DNA of 64,000 bases from Cacconaster sp045642485 (GCA_045642485.1 JAZUIV010000012.1:4598-68597); one strand, 5' to 3'. Shown: positions 52,371 to 61,116, numbered from the stretch's first letter. Made by a program: numbers and translations. Notes: generated by a model not told the origin, from the sequence alone.

Positions 52371-53561
52371 ATGTACGGTAAATTTCAAAATTATCTCAAG
52401 GACGAACTCAACGCAATCGACAAAGCCGGTTTATACAAAAGGGAGAGGAATATCTGCTCCCCCCAAGGGGCTGAAATCACACTTGAAGACGGGCGGAAAG
52501 CTCTCAATTTCTGTGCCAACAACTACCTCGGACTTGCGGATTCCCCGCGTCTGATAAGTGCCGCCAAGGAGGCTATGGATACCCGCGGCTACGGTATGAG
52601 CTCGGTCCGTTTCATCTGTGGGGCCCAGGACCTTCACCGCAAGCTTGAAAAGGCTGTTGCGGATTATTTCCATACTGATGACACAATCCTCTACGCCGCT
52701 TGTTTTGATGCCAACGGAGGAGTTTTCGAGCCTCTTTTCACGGAGCAGGACGCCATCATCTCCGATGCGCTTAACCACGCTTCCATAATCGACGGCGTAC
52801 GTCTTTGCAAGGCGGTCAGATACCGCTATGCCAATGCCGATATGGCAGATCTTGAGAACTGCCTCAAGCAGGCTCAGGCCCAGCGGTTCCGCATCATCGT
52901 CACTGACGGAGTCTTTTCAATGGACGGCAACGTGGCCCCTATGGACAAAATCTGCGACCTTGCGGAAAAATACGACGCTCTGGTGATGGTGGATGAAAGC
53001 CATTCCGCAGGAGTTGTCGGAAAGACAGGGCACGGTGTGGCCGAGCAGTTCGACTGCTACGGGCGCATTGACATATTCACCGGTACCCTCGGCAAATCCT
53101 TCGGCGGTGCCGTCGGAGGGTTCACCACAGGCCGCAAGGAAATCATCGATATGCTCAGGCAGAGGTCAAGGCCGTATCTTTTTTCAAATTCACTGCCCCC
53201 GATGATTGTCGGAGCGGGAATCGAAATGTTCAAGATGCTTGAGCAGAGCGACGACCTCCATACGAAACAGCAGGAGAACGTAGTCTATTTCAGGGAAAAG
53301 ATGCTTGCCGCCGGATTTGATATCAAGCCGACCCAGTCCGCGATTTGCGCCGTGATGCTGTACGACGCTCCTCTGAGTCAGAAATTCGCCGCGGCGATGG
53401 CTCAGGAGGGTATCTTCGTCACCGGTTTCTACTATCCCGTGGTTCCCAAGGGGCAGGCCAGAATCAGGGTCCAGATAAGTGCGGCTCACACAAGAGAGCA
53501 TCTTGACAAGGCGATTGCCGCTTTCATCAAAGTCGGACGTTCTCTTGATGTCATCAAATGA
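52371..53561 (+). CDS. kbl: Glycine C-acetyltransferase (2-amino-3-ketobutyrate CoA ligase)
   Basis: A 396-residue PLP enzyme of the alpha-oxoamine synthase family. Markers: FCANNYLGLADSPRLI, GYGMSSVRFICGAQDLHRKLE (the RFICGTQ block is specific to KBL), SDALNHASIIDGVRL, DESHSAGVVG and PLP-lysine GTLGKSFGGAVGG. It cleaves 2-amino-3-ketobutyrate with CoA to glycine plus acetyl-CoA. The divergent tdh gene makes its substrate. Full length; the start is fixed by the promoter at 52335-52342. Confidence 0.95.
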   Translation: MYGKFQNYLKDELNAIDKAGLYKRERNICSPQGAEITLEDGRKALNFCANNYLGLADSPRLISAAKEAMDTRGYGMSSVRFICGAQDLHRKLEKAVADYFHTDDTILYAACFDANGGVFEPLFTEQDAIISDALNHASIIDGVRLCKAVRYRYANADMADLENCLKQAQAQRFRIIVTDGVFSMDGNVAPMDKICDLAEKYDALVMVDESHSAGVVGKTGHGVAEQFDCYGRIDIFTGTLGKSFGGAVGGFTTGRKEIIDMLRQRSRPYLFSNSLPPMIVGAGIEMFKMLEQSDDLHTKQQENVVYFREKMLAAGFDIKPTQSAICAVMLYDAPLSQKFAAAMAQEGIFVTGFYYPVVPKGQARIRVQISAAHTREHLDKAIAAFIKVGRSLDVIK

Positions 53562-53565
53562 CCTC

Positions 53566-53597
53566 TTTGTAAAACCCGAAAAAAGAAACTATCTTTG
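53566..53597 (+). promoter_or_regulatory. Full Bacteroidota promoter of argH, leaderless spacing
   Basis: TTTG at 53566-53569, 20-nt spacer, TATCTTTG at 53590-53597: a consensus promoter. The argH ATG follows 7 nt after the -7 box, so the transcript probably has little or no 5' leader. Confidence 0.75.
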
Positions 53598-53604
53598 CGC
53601 CTGA

Positions 53605-54945
53605 ATGAAACTCTGGGACAAAGGATACACTGTAAGTGACAGGATAGACAAGTTCACGGTCGGCAAAGACCGTGAACTTGACTTGTATATCGCAAGGTTT
53701 GACATTTTGGGGACGATGGCTCACGTGAGGATGCTCCGAAGCGTGGGGCTTGTCGGAAAAGATGAGGGAGATTCTCTCCTGAAAGCTCTCAAATCCCTGT
53801 ATGAATCAGCCTGCGACGGCTCCTTCACCATTGAGGACACCATTGAGGATGTCCATTCACAGGTTGAACTGGAACTGACACGCACTTTGGGGGATATGGG
53901 CAAGAAGGTCCATACTGGCCGGTCAAGGAATGATCAGGTCCTTCTCGACATAAAACTTTTCTCCCGTGACGGGATTCGCCGCATAGCGGATAAGGTCAGG
54001 ACTCTGTTCGAGGTTCTGCAGGAAGCCGGCCAAAAGCACAAGGATGTCCTTATGCCCGGCTATACGCATCTTCAGGTGGCTATGCCATCCTCTTTCGGAC
54101 TGTGGTTCGGGGCATACGCGGAAAGCCTTGCCACCGACCTGAACCAGCTTCTTGCCGCCTGGAACACTGTCAACTGCAACCCTCTCGGGTCTGCCGCGGG
54201 ATATGGTTCCTCCGCTCCGCTGGACCGTCGTATGACAACTGCCCTGCTGGGATTCAAGGATTTGGACTACAACAGTGTCTATGCCCAGATGAGCAGGGGC
54301 AAAAGTGAACGTATCGTGGCTTTCGCACTTTCCTGCATTGCCGAGACGTTGGGCCGGTTTGCGGCCGACTGCTGCCTTTTCAACAGTCAGAATTTCGGCT
54401 TTGTGAAGCTTCCCGATGAGTTGACCACCGGTTCCAGCATAATGCCCCACAAGAAAAATCCCGACGTGTTCGAACTCATCCGTGCCCATTGCAACAAGAT
54501 TTGCGGTGCTCCCCAGACTCTGCGTCTGCTCTGCACAAATCTTCCCAGCGGCTACTTCAGGGATATGCAGTTGACCAAGGAACTCTATTTCCCTCTTTTC
54601 GACGAACTTGAAAGTTGCCTTGACATCGCTGCTTTCGCCATTCCGAATATGAAGGTCACGGAGAATCTTATGTCGGATCCCAGATATATGACTGCATTCA
54701 GCGTGGAGGAGGTCAACCGTCTGGTGTCGGAGGAGGGAGTGCCTTTCAGGGACGCATACAGGCAGGTGGCCGACCGTATCCTGGACGGTTCGTTCCGTTT
54801 CGGAGGAGAACTCAGACATACCCACGAAGGTTCAATAGGCAATCTCTGCAACAGGGAGATAGCTTCCAAGTTCAATGATGTTTACCGGGCATTCGGCTTT
54901 GAGGTGGTGGACAATGCAGTTTCAACACTGCTGGCCGATGCATAA
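53605..54945 (+). CDS. argH: Argininosuccinate lyase
   Basis: A 446-residue fumarase/aspartase-superfamily enzyme: VHTGRSRNDQV, PGYTHLQVAMPSSFG, NPLGSAAGYGSSAPLDR and the catalytic signature TGSSIMPHKKNPD. It splits argininosuccinate to arginine and fumarate, the last step of arginine synthesis. Full length, no unusual residues. It has a consensus promoter and no other arginine genes beside it. The downstream deacylase gene starts 11 bp after its stop, so the two may be co-transcribed. Confidence 0.96.
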   Translation: MKLWDKGYTVSDRIDKFTVGKDRELDLYIARFDILGTMAHVRMLRSVGLVGKDEGDSLLKALKSLYESACDGSFTIEDTIEDVHSQVELELTRTLGDMGKKVHTGRSRNDQVLLDIKLFSRDGIRRIADKVRTLFEVLQEAGQKHKDVLMPGYTHLQVAMPSSFGLWFGAYAESLATDLNQLLAAWNTVNCNPLGSAAGYGSSAPLDRRMTTALLGFKDLDYNSVYAQMSRGKSERIVAFALSCIAETLGRFAADCCLFNSQNFGFVKLPDELTTGSSIMPHKKNPDVFELIRAHCNKICGAPQTLRLLCTNLPSGYFRDMQLTKELYFPLFDELESCLDIAAFAIPNMKVTENLMSDPRYMTAFSVEEVNRLVSEEGVPFRDAYRQVADRILDGSFRFGGELRHTHEGSIGNLCNREIASKFNDVYRAFGFEVVDNAVSTLLADA

Positions 54946-54956
54946 TTTTTTTTTGT

Positions 54957-56195
54957 ATGAGAAGATTCCTTATCCTTTTTCTTGCTTTTGCTCTATCGTC
55001 AATCTCTGCTTTCGCTCAATACAAGGAAGAGGAAACCGAATACGAGAAAATCAAGCCCAACTTCACGGTAGAGGGGTGGTATGCTTCTCTTACCAATGGA
55101 GACCGTGACGGGGCCTCGCTTGTGGATGCCAACAGGAACCACTATCCCAAATTCAACTTCCTCCTGGGTTTCCAGTCGAAGCCCGGCGCAAAGAACGAAG
55201 CCATAGCCGAGGCGCTGAATTATCCTGTTTACGGTATCGGTGTGGGCTGGGAGAAGTTCAGCTCGATGGGGTTCAACTACAAGGATTCCCGGTTGAGCGA
55301 TATGTTCAATCTCTTCGGATTCTTCGAGGGATCCATCTACAAGACCCCGATGTTCTCCTTCGGCCTGACTCTTCGCCTTGGAGTAGGCCTGACCTTCGAC
55401 ATCTATGACAAGGACACCAACCCCAACAATGTCCATTTCGGAGGCCCACTCTCGCTGTATGTATGCGGTGGTCCGCAGATAAAGTTCCGTCCGACCAAAC
55501 AGCTTGAACTTGCCGCGAACGCCTTTATCTGGCACCACTCCAACGGACACACCTGGACCCCGAACATCGGCATCAATCAGCGTGGTATCGGTCTATCCGC
55601 AAGGTACAGCCTTGAGGAGCCTTACACCAGGAACGTCAAGAAAGGGACTCACCTTCACGATTTCAAGAGCGGCTTCAAATGGGATATCTTCACCCACGTG
55701 GGTATGCACTCATACAAGTCTGAATGGTTTGCATACAACCAGTTCGTTCCCGACAAGGAACTCAAACAGCCCGATTTTGCAAACTGGAGCCGTGTCGGAA
55801 TAGGAGCAAGCGTCCAGCACCGCTACTGTCTGCTCTGTTCTACCGGAATAGAGGTGGATATGACCTATATGTGGGGGATGAAGAGGCTGGAGCAGTCTGA
55901 CAGAGTTCTTTTCGGCGACAAGGCCGTTGACAATTCCAAGGGGTACTGTCCGGTGATGGTGACGGCAGGAGCCGTGCACGAATTCTATTACGGCAATGTT
56001 TCGGCATATCTCGGCATCGGCGCGTACGTGCTGCACAAAGTTGGAATCTACGAGGACTCCACCTGGATGTACGAGAAAATCGGAATGCGCTTCTACGTTC
56101 CCAACTGGAACAACATTTTCCTTGGATGGAACATCCTTGCCCGTAATTTCACCGAAGCGGATCACTTTGAATTCCAGCTAGGTATAAGACTTTGA
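54957..56195 (+). CDS. PagL-like lipid A 3-O-deacylase / acyloxyacyl hydrolase
   Basis: A 412-residue outer-membrane protein with a signal peptide (RRFLILFLAFALSSISAFA). The PagL motif is clear in FIWHHSNGHTWTPNIGIN: the His-x-Ser dyad followed by the conserved PN-GIN. PagL of pseudomonads is ~150 residues; here the barrel is embedded in a longer protein with extra strands on both sides. It would remove an ester-linked acyl chain from lipid A in the outer leaflet (family knowledge). It starts 11 bp after argH and 7 bp before an acyltransferase gene. Confidence 0.78.
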   Translation: MRRFLILFLAFALSSISAFAQYKEEETEYEKIKPNFTVEGWYASLTNGDRDGASLVDANRNHYPKFNFLLGFQSKPGAKNEAIAEALNYPVYGIGVGWEKFSSMGFNYKDSRLSDMFNLFGFFEGSIYKTPMFSFGLTLRLGVGLTFDIYDKDTNPNNVHFGGPLSLYVCGGPQIKFRPTKQLELAANAFIWHHSNGHTWTPNIGINQRGIGLSARYSLEEPYTRNVKKGTHLHDFKSGFKWDIFTHVGMHSYKSEWFAYNQFVPDKELKQPDFANWSRVGIGASVQHRYCLLCSTGIEVDMTYMWGMKRLEQSDRVLFGDKAVDNSKGYCPVMVTAGAVHEFYYGNVSAYLGIGAYVLHKVGIYEDSTWMYEKIGMRFYVPNWNNIFLGWNILARNFTEADHFEFQLGIRL

Positions 56196-56202
56196 TTCGT
56201 CT

Positions 56203-57666
56203 ATGGCAAAGGGTTCGGCAGCATATTCCATCCTGAAATCCTATATCCGTTTCTGGACGGAGAAGGTCTATTATGAGGAGACTCTCGTCGAGGGTACGGA
56301 AAACATCCCTTCCGACGGAACTCCGGTGATGATAACCTGCAACCATCAGAACAGTATGAACGATGCCCTGGGCATCCTTCTGGCCGTGAACGACCGGAAG
56401 CCGAATTTCATAGTTCGCGCGGATGTATTCGGAATCAGTGCCGGTTTCGGCAAATTCCTGCGTTCAATCGGGCTGCTTCCTGCCTACAGGCTCAATTATG
56501 AAGGGGCTGCGGCCCTTTCGTCAAATGCCGCCACTTTCAAGATTTCGGAGGCGGCGCTTATCGGAGGCGAGACTGTAGTGATATTCCCGGAGGGAGGTCA
56601 CGCAGAGGGGCACTGGCTCAATATCTTCAAGGGAGGTATGGCCAAGATGGCTTTTGAGGCCGCGGAACTGGCCGGCTTCGAGAAGGATATAAAGATAGTG
56701 CCTGCCTGCAACCACTATTCGTCATATCACGGTCTTCGTGGGAAACTTCTTGTCAGATTTTCCGAACCGGTGAGTCTGTCACCGTATTATGAGTTGTACA
56801 AGGAGAAGCCCCGTACTGCAATCAGGAGGCTTTCGGCGGACATACGATCCAGAATCGAGTCGATGGTGCTCGACATCAAGGACAAGGAGTTTTACAATGA
56901 ACTCGAGTTCATCCGTAACGGGCAGGCCGGAGATGATTTTGCATCAGGGCGCGGAGTGGATGAAAATGACTATTCCGGACGGTTCGAGAGCGACAAGGCA
57001 TTGATTTCAAAATTTTTCGAAGCAAGAAAAGCGGAGAATCCGAATTTCCGGACGGTCAGTTCCGAGGAGGGGCAGACTCTGGCGGAGCTCGCCGCTCTTC
57101 AGGCCGATGCGCAGAATGATGCCGCAACCGCTTCAGGTGAGGCAGGGGACAGGGAGCCTTCTCCAGTGGAGAGACTTCTTCAAGACACAAGGGCACTTCT
57201 TCGGGATTATGCGGAAACCGGACTTGAGGACCGCCAGTTCCGTGACAGGCCCTCCGTGTTCGGTCTTGCCCTGCAGATACTCGCCCTCGCAGTACTTCTG
57301 CCGATGGCGCTCGTCTGCCTGTGGCCCTCTGCAATCTGCTGGTTTGTCCCGCTTTATTTTGCAAAGAGGGCGAAGGGGGATATGTTCGAAGGGACGTTTG
57401 TCCTTGCGATGAATATTCTTGCCATCATCCCTCTGGCAGCCATTGCCACGTTCATTTTTGTCAGCCTTAAATCCACCCTTCTTATGGCTGCAATCTGTGT
57501 CCTTGTACTGCCGTTGGTTTTTCTCTTTGAGTGGAATTATTTCAAGACTCTCCGTTGTGCACTGGCGGATTTGAGGTTTTTCCGTACACCCTCACACATT
57601 CGAAAGGGAATAGTTGAGAAGCGTTCCGCACTTTTTGCAAAAGTGGCGGATTTTCTCAAAAAATGA
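56203..57666 (+). CDS. PlsC-type acyltransferase with C-terminal membrane domain
   Basis: 487 residues. The N-terminal ~220 form a lysophospholipid-acyltransferase domain: CNHQNSMNDALG (catalytic His and Asp with five residues between them), RADVF, and VIFPEGGHAEGH (EGG motif). A charged linker of ~110 residues with an Ala/Asp-rich part follows, then three to four membrane helices (~348-445). It acylates a glycero- or lysolipid on the cytoplasmic face of the membrane. Placed 7 bp after the PagL-like gene, suggesting a role in lipid remodelling (inference). Confidence 0.82.
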   Translation: MAKGSAAYSILKSYIRFWTEKVYYEETLVEGTENIPSDGTPVMITCNHQNSMNDALGILLAVNDRKPNFIVRADVFGISAGFGKFLRSIGLLPAYRLNYEGAAALSSNAATFKISEAALIGGETVVIFPEGGHAEGHWLNIFKGGMAKMAFEAAELAGFEKDIKIVPACNHYSSYHGLRGKLLVRFSEPVSLSPYYELYKEKPRTAIRRLSADIRSRIESMVLDIKDKEFYNELEFIRNGQAGDDFASGRGVDENDYSGRFESDKALISKFFEARKAENPNFRTVSSEEGQTLAELAALQADAQNDAATASGEAGDREPSPVERLLQDTRALLRDYAETGLEDRQFRDRPSVFGLALQILALAVLLPMALVCLWPSAICWFVPLYFAKRAKGDMFEGTFVLAMNILAIIPLAAIATFIFVSLKSTLLMAAICVLVLPLVFLFEWNYFKTLRCALADLRFFRTPSHIRKGIVEKRSALFAKVADFLKK

Positions 57667-57667
57667 T

Positions 57668-57675
57668 TATATTTG
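57668..57675 (+). promoter_or_regulatory. -7 promoter box for tRNA-Ser
   Basis: TATATTTG, an exact TAnnTTTG match, 11 nt before the tRNA 5' end and 1 nt after the acyltransferase stop codon. Confidence 0.65.
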
Positions 57676-57685
57676 CACCCCGACA

Positions 57686-57773
57686 GGAGAGATGCTCGAG
57701 TGGCTTAAGAGGCACGCCTGGAAAGCGTGTATACGCCAAAAGCGTATCTCGGGTTCGAATCCCGATCTCTCCG
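57686..57773 (+). tRNA. tRNA-Ser (anticodon GGA)
   Basis: An 88-nt class II cloverleaf: acceptor GGAGAGA/TCTCTCC, anticodon stem CACGC/GCGTG with loop CTGGAAA (anticodon GGA), a long variable arm (TACGCC...GCGTA) and T-arm CGGGTTCGAATCCCG. Discriminator G; CCA not encoded. Confidence 0.95.
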
Positions 57774-57933
57774 CAAGATATTAATAATCAGACCGGCAGC
57801 CTCGCGAAAGCGAGGCTGTTTGTAAAAAGGGAAGTCTCTGATTGAAAGCTTGCTCTCAATCAGAGACTTCTCCTTTTACAAACACATCAGCCGCCAGGGG
57901 CGGCAGATGCCGGTCTGAAGCCCCGCATCTTGC
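57773..57933. repeat. Multi-arm (cruciform-like) hairpin element behind tRNA-Ser
   Basis: A closing stem (GCAAGAT 57773-57779 with ATCTTGC 57927-57933) and a second stem (57790-57798 with 57908-57916) enclose three hairpin arms: 57797-57818 (8 bp, CGAAAG loop), a ~27-bp arm around 57819-57882 with a perfect 15-bp core (GAAGTCTCTGATTGA and its complement), and 57890-57904 (6 bp). No gene is seen in it. It could be a mobile structured element, a folded RNA or a tRNA transcript terminator; the size exceeds a normal terminator. Confidence 0.65.
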
Positions 57934-57935
57934 AA

Positions 57936-58041
57936 GGGCCCCCGCGGCGAGCGGGAAGGGAATGCGCAGCGTCAGCGAGCACAATCCCGGGCCCCCGCGG
58001 CGAGCGGGAAGGGAATGCGCAGCGTCAGCGAGCACAATCCC
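57936..58041. repeat. 53-bp tandem repeat, two identical units
   Basis: 57936-57988 and 57989-58041 are identical 53-bp, GC-rich units (each contains GGCGAGCGGGAAGGGAATGC). The next bases (GGGC) begin a third unit and then diverge. The repeat ends inside the AGCS gene relic. Confidence 0.9.
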
Positions 58042-58047
58042 GGGCTT

Positions 58048-58146
58048 GCCCCTGCTCCTGACCGTGAAATAAATCGCCGCCCCCACCAGCACTATGGTGA
58101 TCACATATGACCACAACGCATCATTTATCGAATTGACTATTTCCAT
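58048..58146 (-). pseudogene. N-terminal stub of an AGCS sodium:alanine symporter gene
   Basis: From the ATG at 58146 the first ~32 residues (INDALWSYVITIVLVGAAIY, then FTVRSR) match the N-terminal membrane helix of AGCS-family sodium:alanine/glycine symporters. After residue ~32 the frame enters the 53-bp repeats and loses similarity, whereas the full family protein is ~450-500 residues. The gene has been truncated at the edge of the repeat/cruciform block. The remaining frame is probably not functional. Confidence 0.65.
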
Positions 58147-58196
58147 CAGCTAGGTGACCCAATTATAAATAACTTACATAAGACAGTACGTGCACT

Positions 58197-60512
58197 TTAA
58201 CGAGCCAGATGACCCAGCAGGTGGTGCGAGCCGGAGGTTAGGGGGACATCGAGACCGTAGGCGGGGATGAGGACGCGGGCGTCGCTGCCTTCGGGGATGG
58301 TGACTTCGACGGTGAGGTCATCGCCGTCGAGTTTCCAATATGAGGAGATTGTACCGCCTTCGATCTTGAGGGAAGCCTTGGCATAGCCGACCTCGGGAAT
58401 GATATCGGGGGAAATGAGGATGTGCCTGAATGCAACGGACTCATCTGTCTGGCGTATGCCGCCCAGACCGCCGTAGAGCCACTCCATCAGGTGACCAAGC
58501 ATGAAATGGTTGTTGGAGACGTCGGAATATGCCTGCCAGCTTTCCGTCAGGGCTGTCGCGCCATGGGCCAGCTGCCAGCCGTAGCCGGGGACATCGCTGC
58601 GGCAGTTCATCTTATAGATGACATCGCCGCGACCGGCATCCTGGAGAGTCTGGACCACAAAACGGTAACCCACATCTCCTGCAGTAAGGGCATAATTGCG
58701 TCCGGATATCTCATCGATAAGGCTCTGAAGGACCTTGCCACGGTTCTGCTCCTCCACCAGTCCCACATACAGAGGCATCGCGTTCGCGGTCTGGGAATTC
58801 CTGTCATAGTAGCCGCGGTCGGCATGGTAGAATGTCCTGTTGAATGCGGCCCTGATATTCTCGGAATGCTGCAGATAATAAGCTGCATCTTCCTTGTTGC
58901 CAAGCACTTCAGCCATCTTCGAAAGAATCAGGGTGTCATAATAATAGATAGCCGTTGCGGTCAGTCCGTTACTCGTCAGCTGGGCGACTCCGGGGAAGCC
59001 GGGACCGATGTCATACCAGTCACCGAGACCATATGCCACGATGCCGTCATCGGCGCGTGTGTCAAGATACTCGATGTAGCTCTTCATTGCGGGATAATGA
59101 TTCGCAAAAAGGTCGGTGTCACCGTACCAGCGATATGCCTGCCAGGCACTTATGATGAAAGCGCTGCCCCACTCCGGCGTGTCTTCGAAGCCGTTGGCGA
59201 AGAGCACATACATAGGAGCGATGGTAGGGATGCATCCGTTGTCCCACTGGGCGGACTCCATATCCTGAAGCGTCTTTTTAAACAGCTTGTGGTAGTCGTA
59301 TCTGTACAGAAGGCTGCCCTGCATCAGATGAGCCTGCTCCAGCCAACCGAGCCTCTCGCGGTGGGGACAGTCGGTCAGCACGGACTGGCTGTTGCTGCGT
59401 ATCGCCCAGTCGATCAGTGTATGGATACGGTTGAAAAGATCCTCACCGCATTCGAATGACCCGACTTCTTCAGCTGCAAGGCAGGTATGCAGGCCTGTCA
59501 TCTCGGAAACCACCGGCAGGCCATCGGGATTATCCTCACCGGCCGGCACTGCTCCGACCACCCTGATGTATCGCTGGCCGTAATATGTGAAACGTGGCTG
59601 CCACACTTCGCCTTCCTCTGATCCCTTAAGGGTATAATCCCAATGGTACGGAGTGCCTGAATGGCCCTGTGTGATGTCTGAATGCTCATTGAGAAGCTCG
59701 CCGGGCCACATTTCAACGGTCTGTCCCGCAGAGCCCTTGACGCTCAGACGGACGATGCCGGAGAAATTCTGGCCAAGGTCATATATCCATTCGCCTGATT
59801 CGCACTTGAAATGGGATTTCTCGGGGATTTCGCAGAAAACCTTGAGTTCGGTGCCGTCCTGGGGTCTCAGTTCAATGTCAGTGGGAGCCTCCACGGGGCT
59901 GGTCCATGACAGCTGGGACTCGCGGCGGGCGTCGTATGACTCGCCGCCGTAAATGCTGGAGAATGTGATCGGACTCTCACTGACCTTCCAGTTTTCGCAG
60001 TCAGTCACTATGGTCTGGTGGCGGCCGTTCTTATATTTGATATCCAGCGACATCCTGAGCTTCGGCTGTCCGAAGGAGCCTACCAGCTTGACATACCTGG
60101 TGCGCGGCACGTTGTAGAATCCGTTGCCAAGCATTACGTCAATGACATTGTCACCCTTCTTAAGCATTTCCGTCACGTCGAAATCGACATACAGAGCCTC
60201 TTTCGCATAATCGGTCCATCCCGGATCCAGGAAATGGTCGCCTGCCTTTTCACCGTTCACATAAAGCTCGAAGTGCCCGAGCCCGCAGACGCTCGCCGTC
60301 GCGGTGGCTATGCCCCCCGACGCACGGAACTCACGCCTGAACTGCGGCATCTTGTACTGGTTCCACTCGGTGGAACAGTTCCTTACATCCTCCCGTCCGG
60401 GAATGATAAGAGTGTCGAGAGCCTCCATGGCAATCCACTTCGGCTCAGCGACCGGTCTGGGGCTGCATGCAGAGAACGCCGTAAGTGCGAGCAGGAAAAA
60501 TATTTTCTTCAT
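58197..60512 (-). CDS. Alpha-L-rhamnosidase, GH78, lipoprotein
   Basis: A 771-residue protein with a lipoprotein signal (KKIFFLLALTAFSAC; lipobox Cys at 16). Two N-terminal beta-domains (GLGHFELYVNGEKAGDHFLDPG, GNGFYNVPRTRYVK, YDLGQNFSGIVRL) precede the (alpha/alpha)6 barrel with the general-acid region LTDCPHRERLGWLEQAHLM, NGCIPTIAP, and W-rich TPEWGSAF; a C-terminal beta-domain follows WLYGGLGGI. It removes terminal alpha-L-rhamnose from pectic or glycoside substrates. It stands alone in the patchwork region; the GH106 enzyme at 29.1-32.3 kb would have related specificity. Confidence 0.9.
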   Translation of the reverse strand: MKKIFFLLALTAFSACSPRPVAEPKWIAMEALDTLIIPGREDVRNCSTEWNQYKMPQFRREFRASGGIATATASVCGLGHFELYVNGEKAGDHFLDPGWTDYAKEALYVDFDVTEMLKKGDNVIDVMLGNGFYNVPRTRYVKLVGSFGQPKLRMSLDIKYKNGRHQTIVTDCENWKVSESPITFSSIYGGESYDARRESQLSWTSPVEAPTDIELRPQDGTELKVFCEIPEKSHFKCESGEWIYDLGQNFSGIVRLSVKGSAGQTVEMWPGELLNEHSDITQGHSGTPYHWDYTLKGSEEGEVWQPRFTYYGQRYIRVVGAVPAGEDNPDGLPVVSEMTGLHTCLAAEEVGSFECGEDLFNRIHTLIDWAIRSNSQSVLTDCPHRERLGWLEQAHLMQGSLLYRYDYHKLFKKTLQDMESAQWDNGCIPTIAPMYVLFANGFEDTPEWGSAFIISAWQAYRWYGDTDLFANHYPAMKSYIEYLDTRADDGIVAYGLGDWYDIGPGFPGVAQLTSNGLTATAIYYYDTLILSKMAEVLGNKEDAAYYLQHSENIRAAFNRTFYHADRGYYDRNSQTANAMPLYVGLVEEQNRGKVLQSLIDEISGRNYALTAGDVGYRFVVQTLQDAGRGDVIYKMNCRSDVPGYGWQLAHGATALTESWQAYSDVSNNHFMLGHLMEWLYGGLGGIRQTDESVAFRHILISPDIIPEVGYAKASLKIEGGTISSYWKLDGDDLTVEVTIPEGSDARVLIPAYGLDVPLTSGSHHLLGHLAR

Positions 60513-60567
60513 ATTCTATTATTGCCGAATTTAATTTGACAGTGCAACAGCACTATCGGATGTAAAG

Positions 60568-60660
60568 TTATACTTTTTTGAAATACTCCAGCGGTGTCAG
60601 GTATCCGAGTGATTTTCTCGGTCGATTATTCAGCTTCCATTCGACCTCTGGGCCGCGCTC
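60568..60660 (-). pseudogene. C-terminal remnant of an IS30-family transposase
   Basis: Read on the minus strand to the TAA at 60568-60570, the frame encodes VEWKLNNRPRKSLGYLTPLE then YFKKV, the conserved C-terminal end of IS30-type transposases. The upstream part of the gene is missing, so only about 30 codons remain. It marks a past insertion next to the GH78 gene. Confidence 0.7.
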
Positions 60661-60679
60661 GATTTTGAACTTTTTTTTA

Positions 60680-60687
60680 TATCTTTG
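60680..60687 (+). promoter_or_regulatory. -7 promoter box of the small RNA
   Basis: TATCTTTG, an exact TAnnTTTG match, about 6 nt before the start of the structured transcript. Confidence 0.55.
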
Positions 60688-60692
60688 CGATA

Positions 60693-60794
60693 CCTTAATC
60701 AGAGGAACAGGGCGGAGCTGATACATGACTTAAGTGTATCGACGTGGTTCCTCGACCAGCTGGAGGGACTCGGGAGAACCGGGTCCTTTTTTTT
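60693..60794 (+). ncRNA. Candidate small regulatory RNA with terminator
   Basis: About 100 nt between a -7 box and a terminator, with no open frame of note. Predicted folding by eye: GAGGAAC pairs with GTTCCTC and encloses an inner stem GATACA/TGTATC. The 3' end is an 8-bp GC-rich hairpin (GGACTCGG, loop GAGAA, CCGGGTCC) followed by eight T. I do not recognise it as a known family. The remainder of 60795-61135 holds only diverged promoter-like repeats and the lipoprotein promoter. Confidence 0.55.
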
Positions 60795-61084
60795 ATTGTC
60801 ATTTTAATCCATCCGTCCAGACGGATCGAGTTAGAACGTATGCTTTTTCATTCCAATACCCAAATATGTTTGTACCATTCGCATGGTGTGCAATACATGG
60901 AAGCACGGAACGTCTTTAGGAAGAATTTTTGTACGGGAATGACCTTCTAGCAGTACCAAATGGCTTCGGAAGCCCGATTGGTACCAAATCGAGACTGATC
61001 CGGTACAAAAAGTGAAACCAAGTTCGTTTACGCCGTCAAAACAGCTGCAGACGTAGCTGGAAACATTCCAATACCAGAATATGT

Positions 61085-61116
61085 TTTGCCTGCATTTTAG
61101 GGAATGATTATCTTTG
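61085..61116 (+). promoter_or_regulatory. Full Bacteroidota promoter of the small lipoprotein gene
   Basis: TTTG at 61085-61088, 20-nt spacer and TATCTTTG at 61109-61116: a consensus promoter 19 nt before the ATG at 61136. Confidence 0.7.

Noticed and set aside
57936..58041. Two identical 53-bp units as a possible CRISPR array
   Set aside because: The units are directly adjacent with no spacers, there are only two, and no cas genes are near.
57856..58146. A full 96-codon gene covering the AGCS-like start
   Set aside because: Only the first ~32 codons match the symporter; the rest translates the GC-rich repeats and the hairpin element.
60743..60950. Short open frames over the small RNA
   Set aside because: They cross the terminator and share no features with known proteins; the stem structure explains the sequence better.
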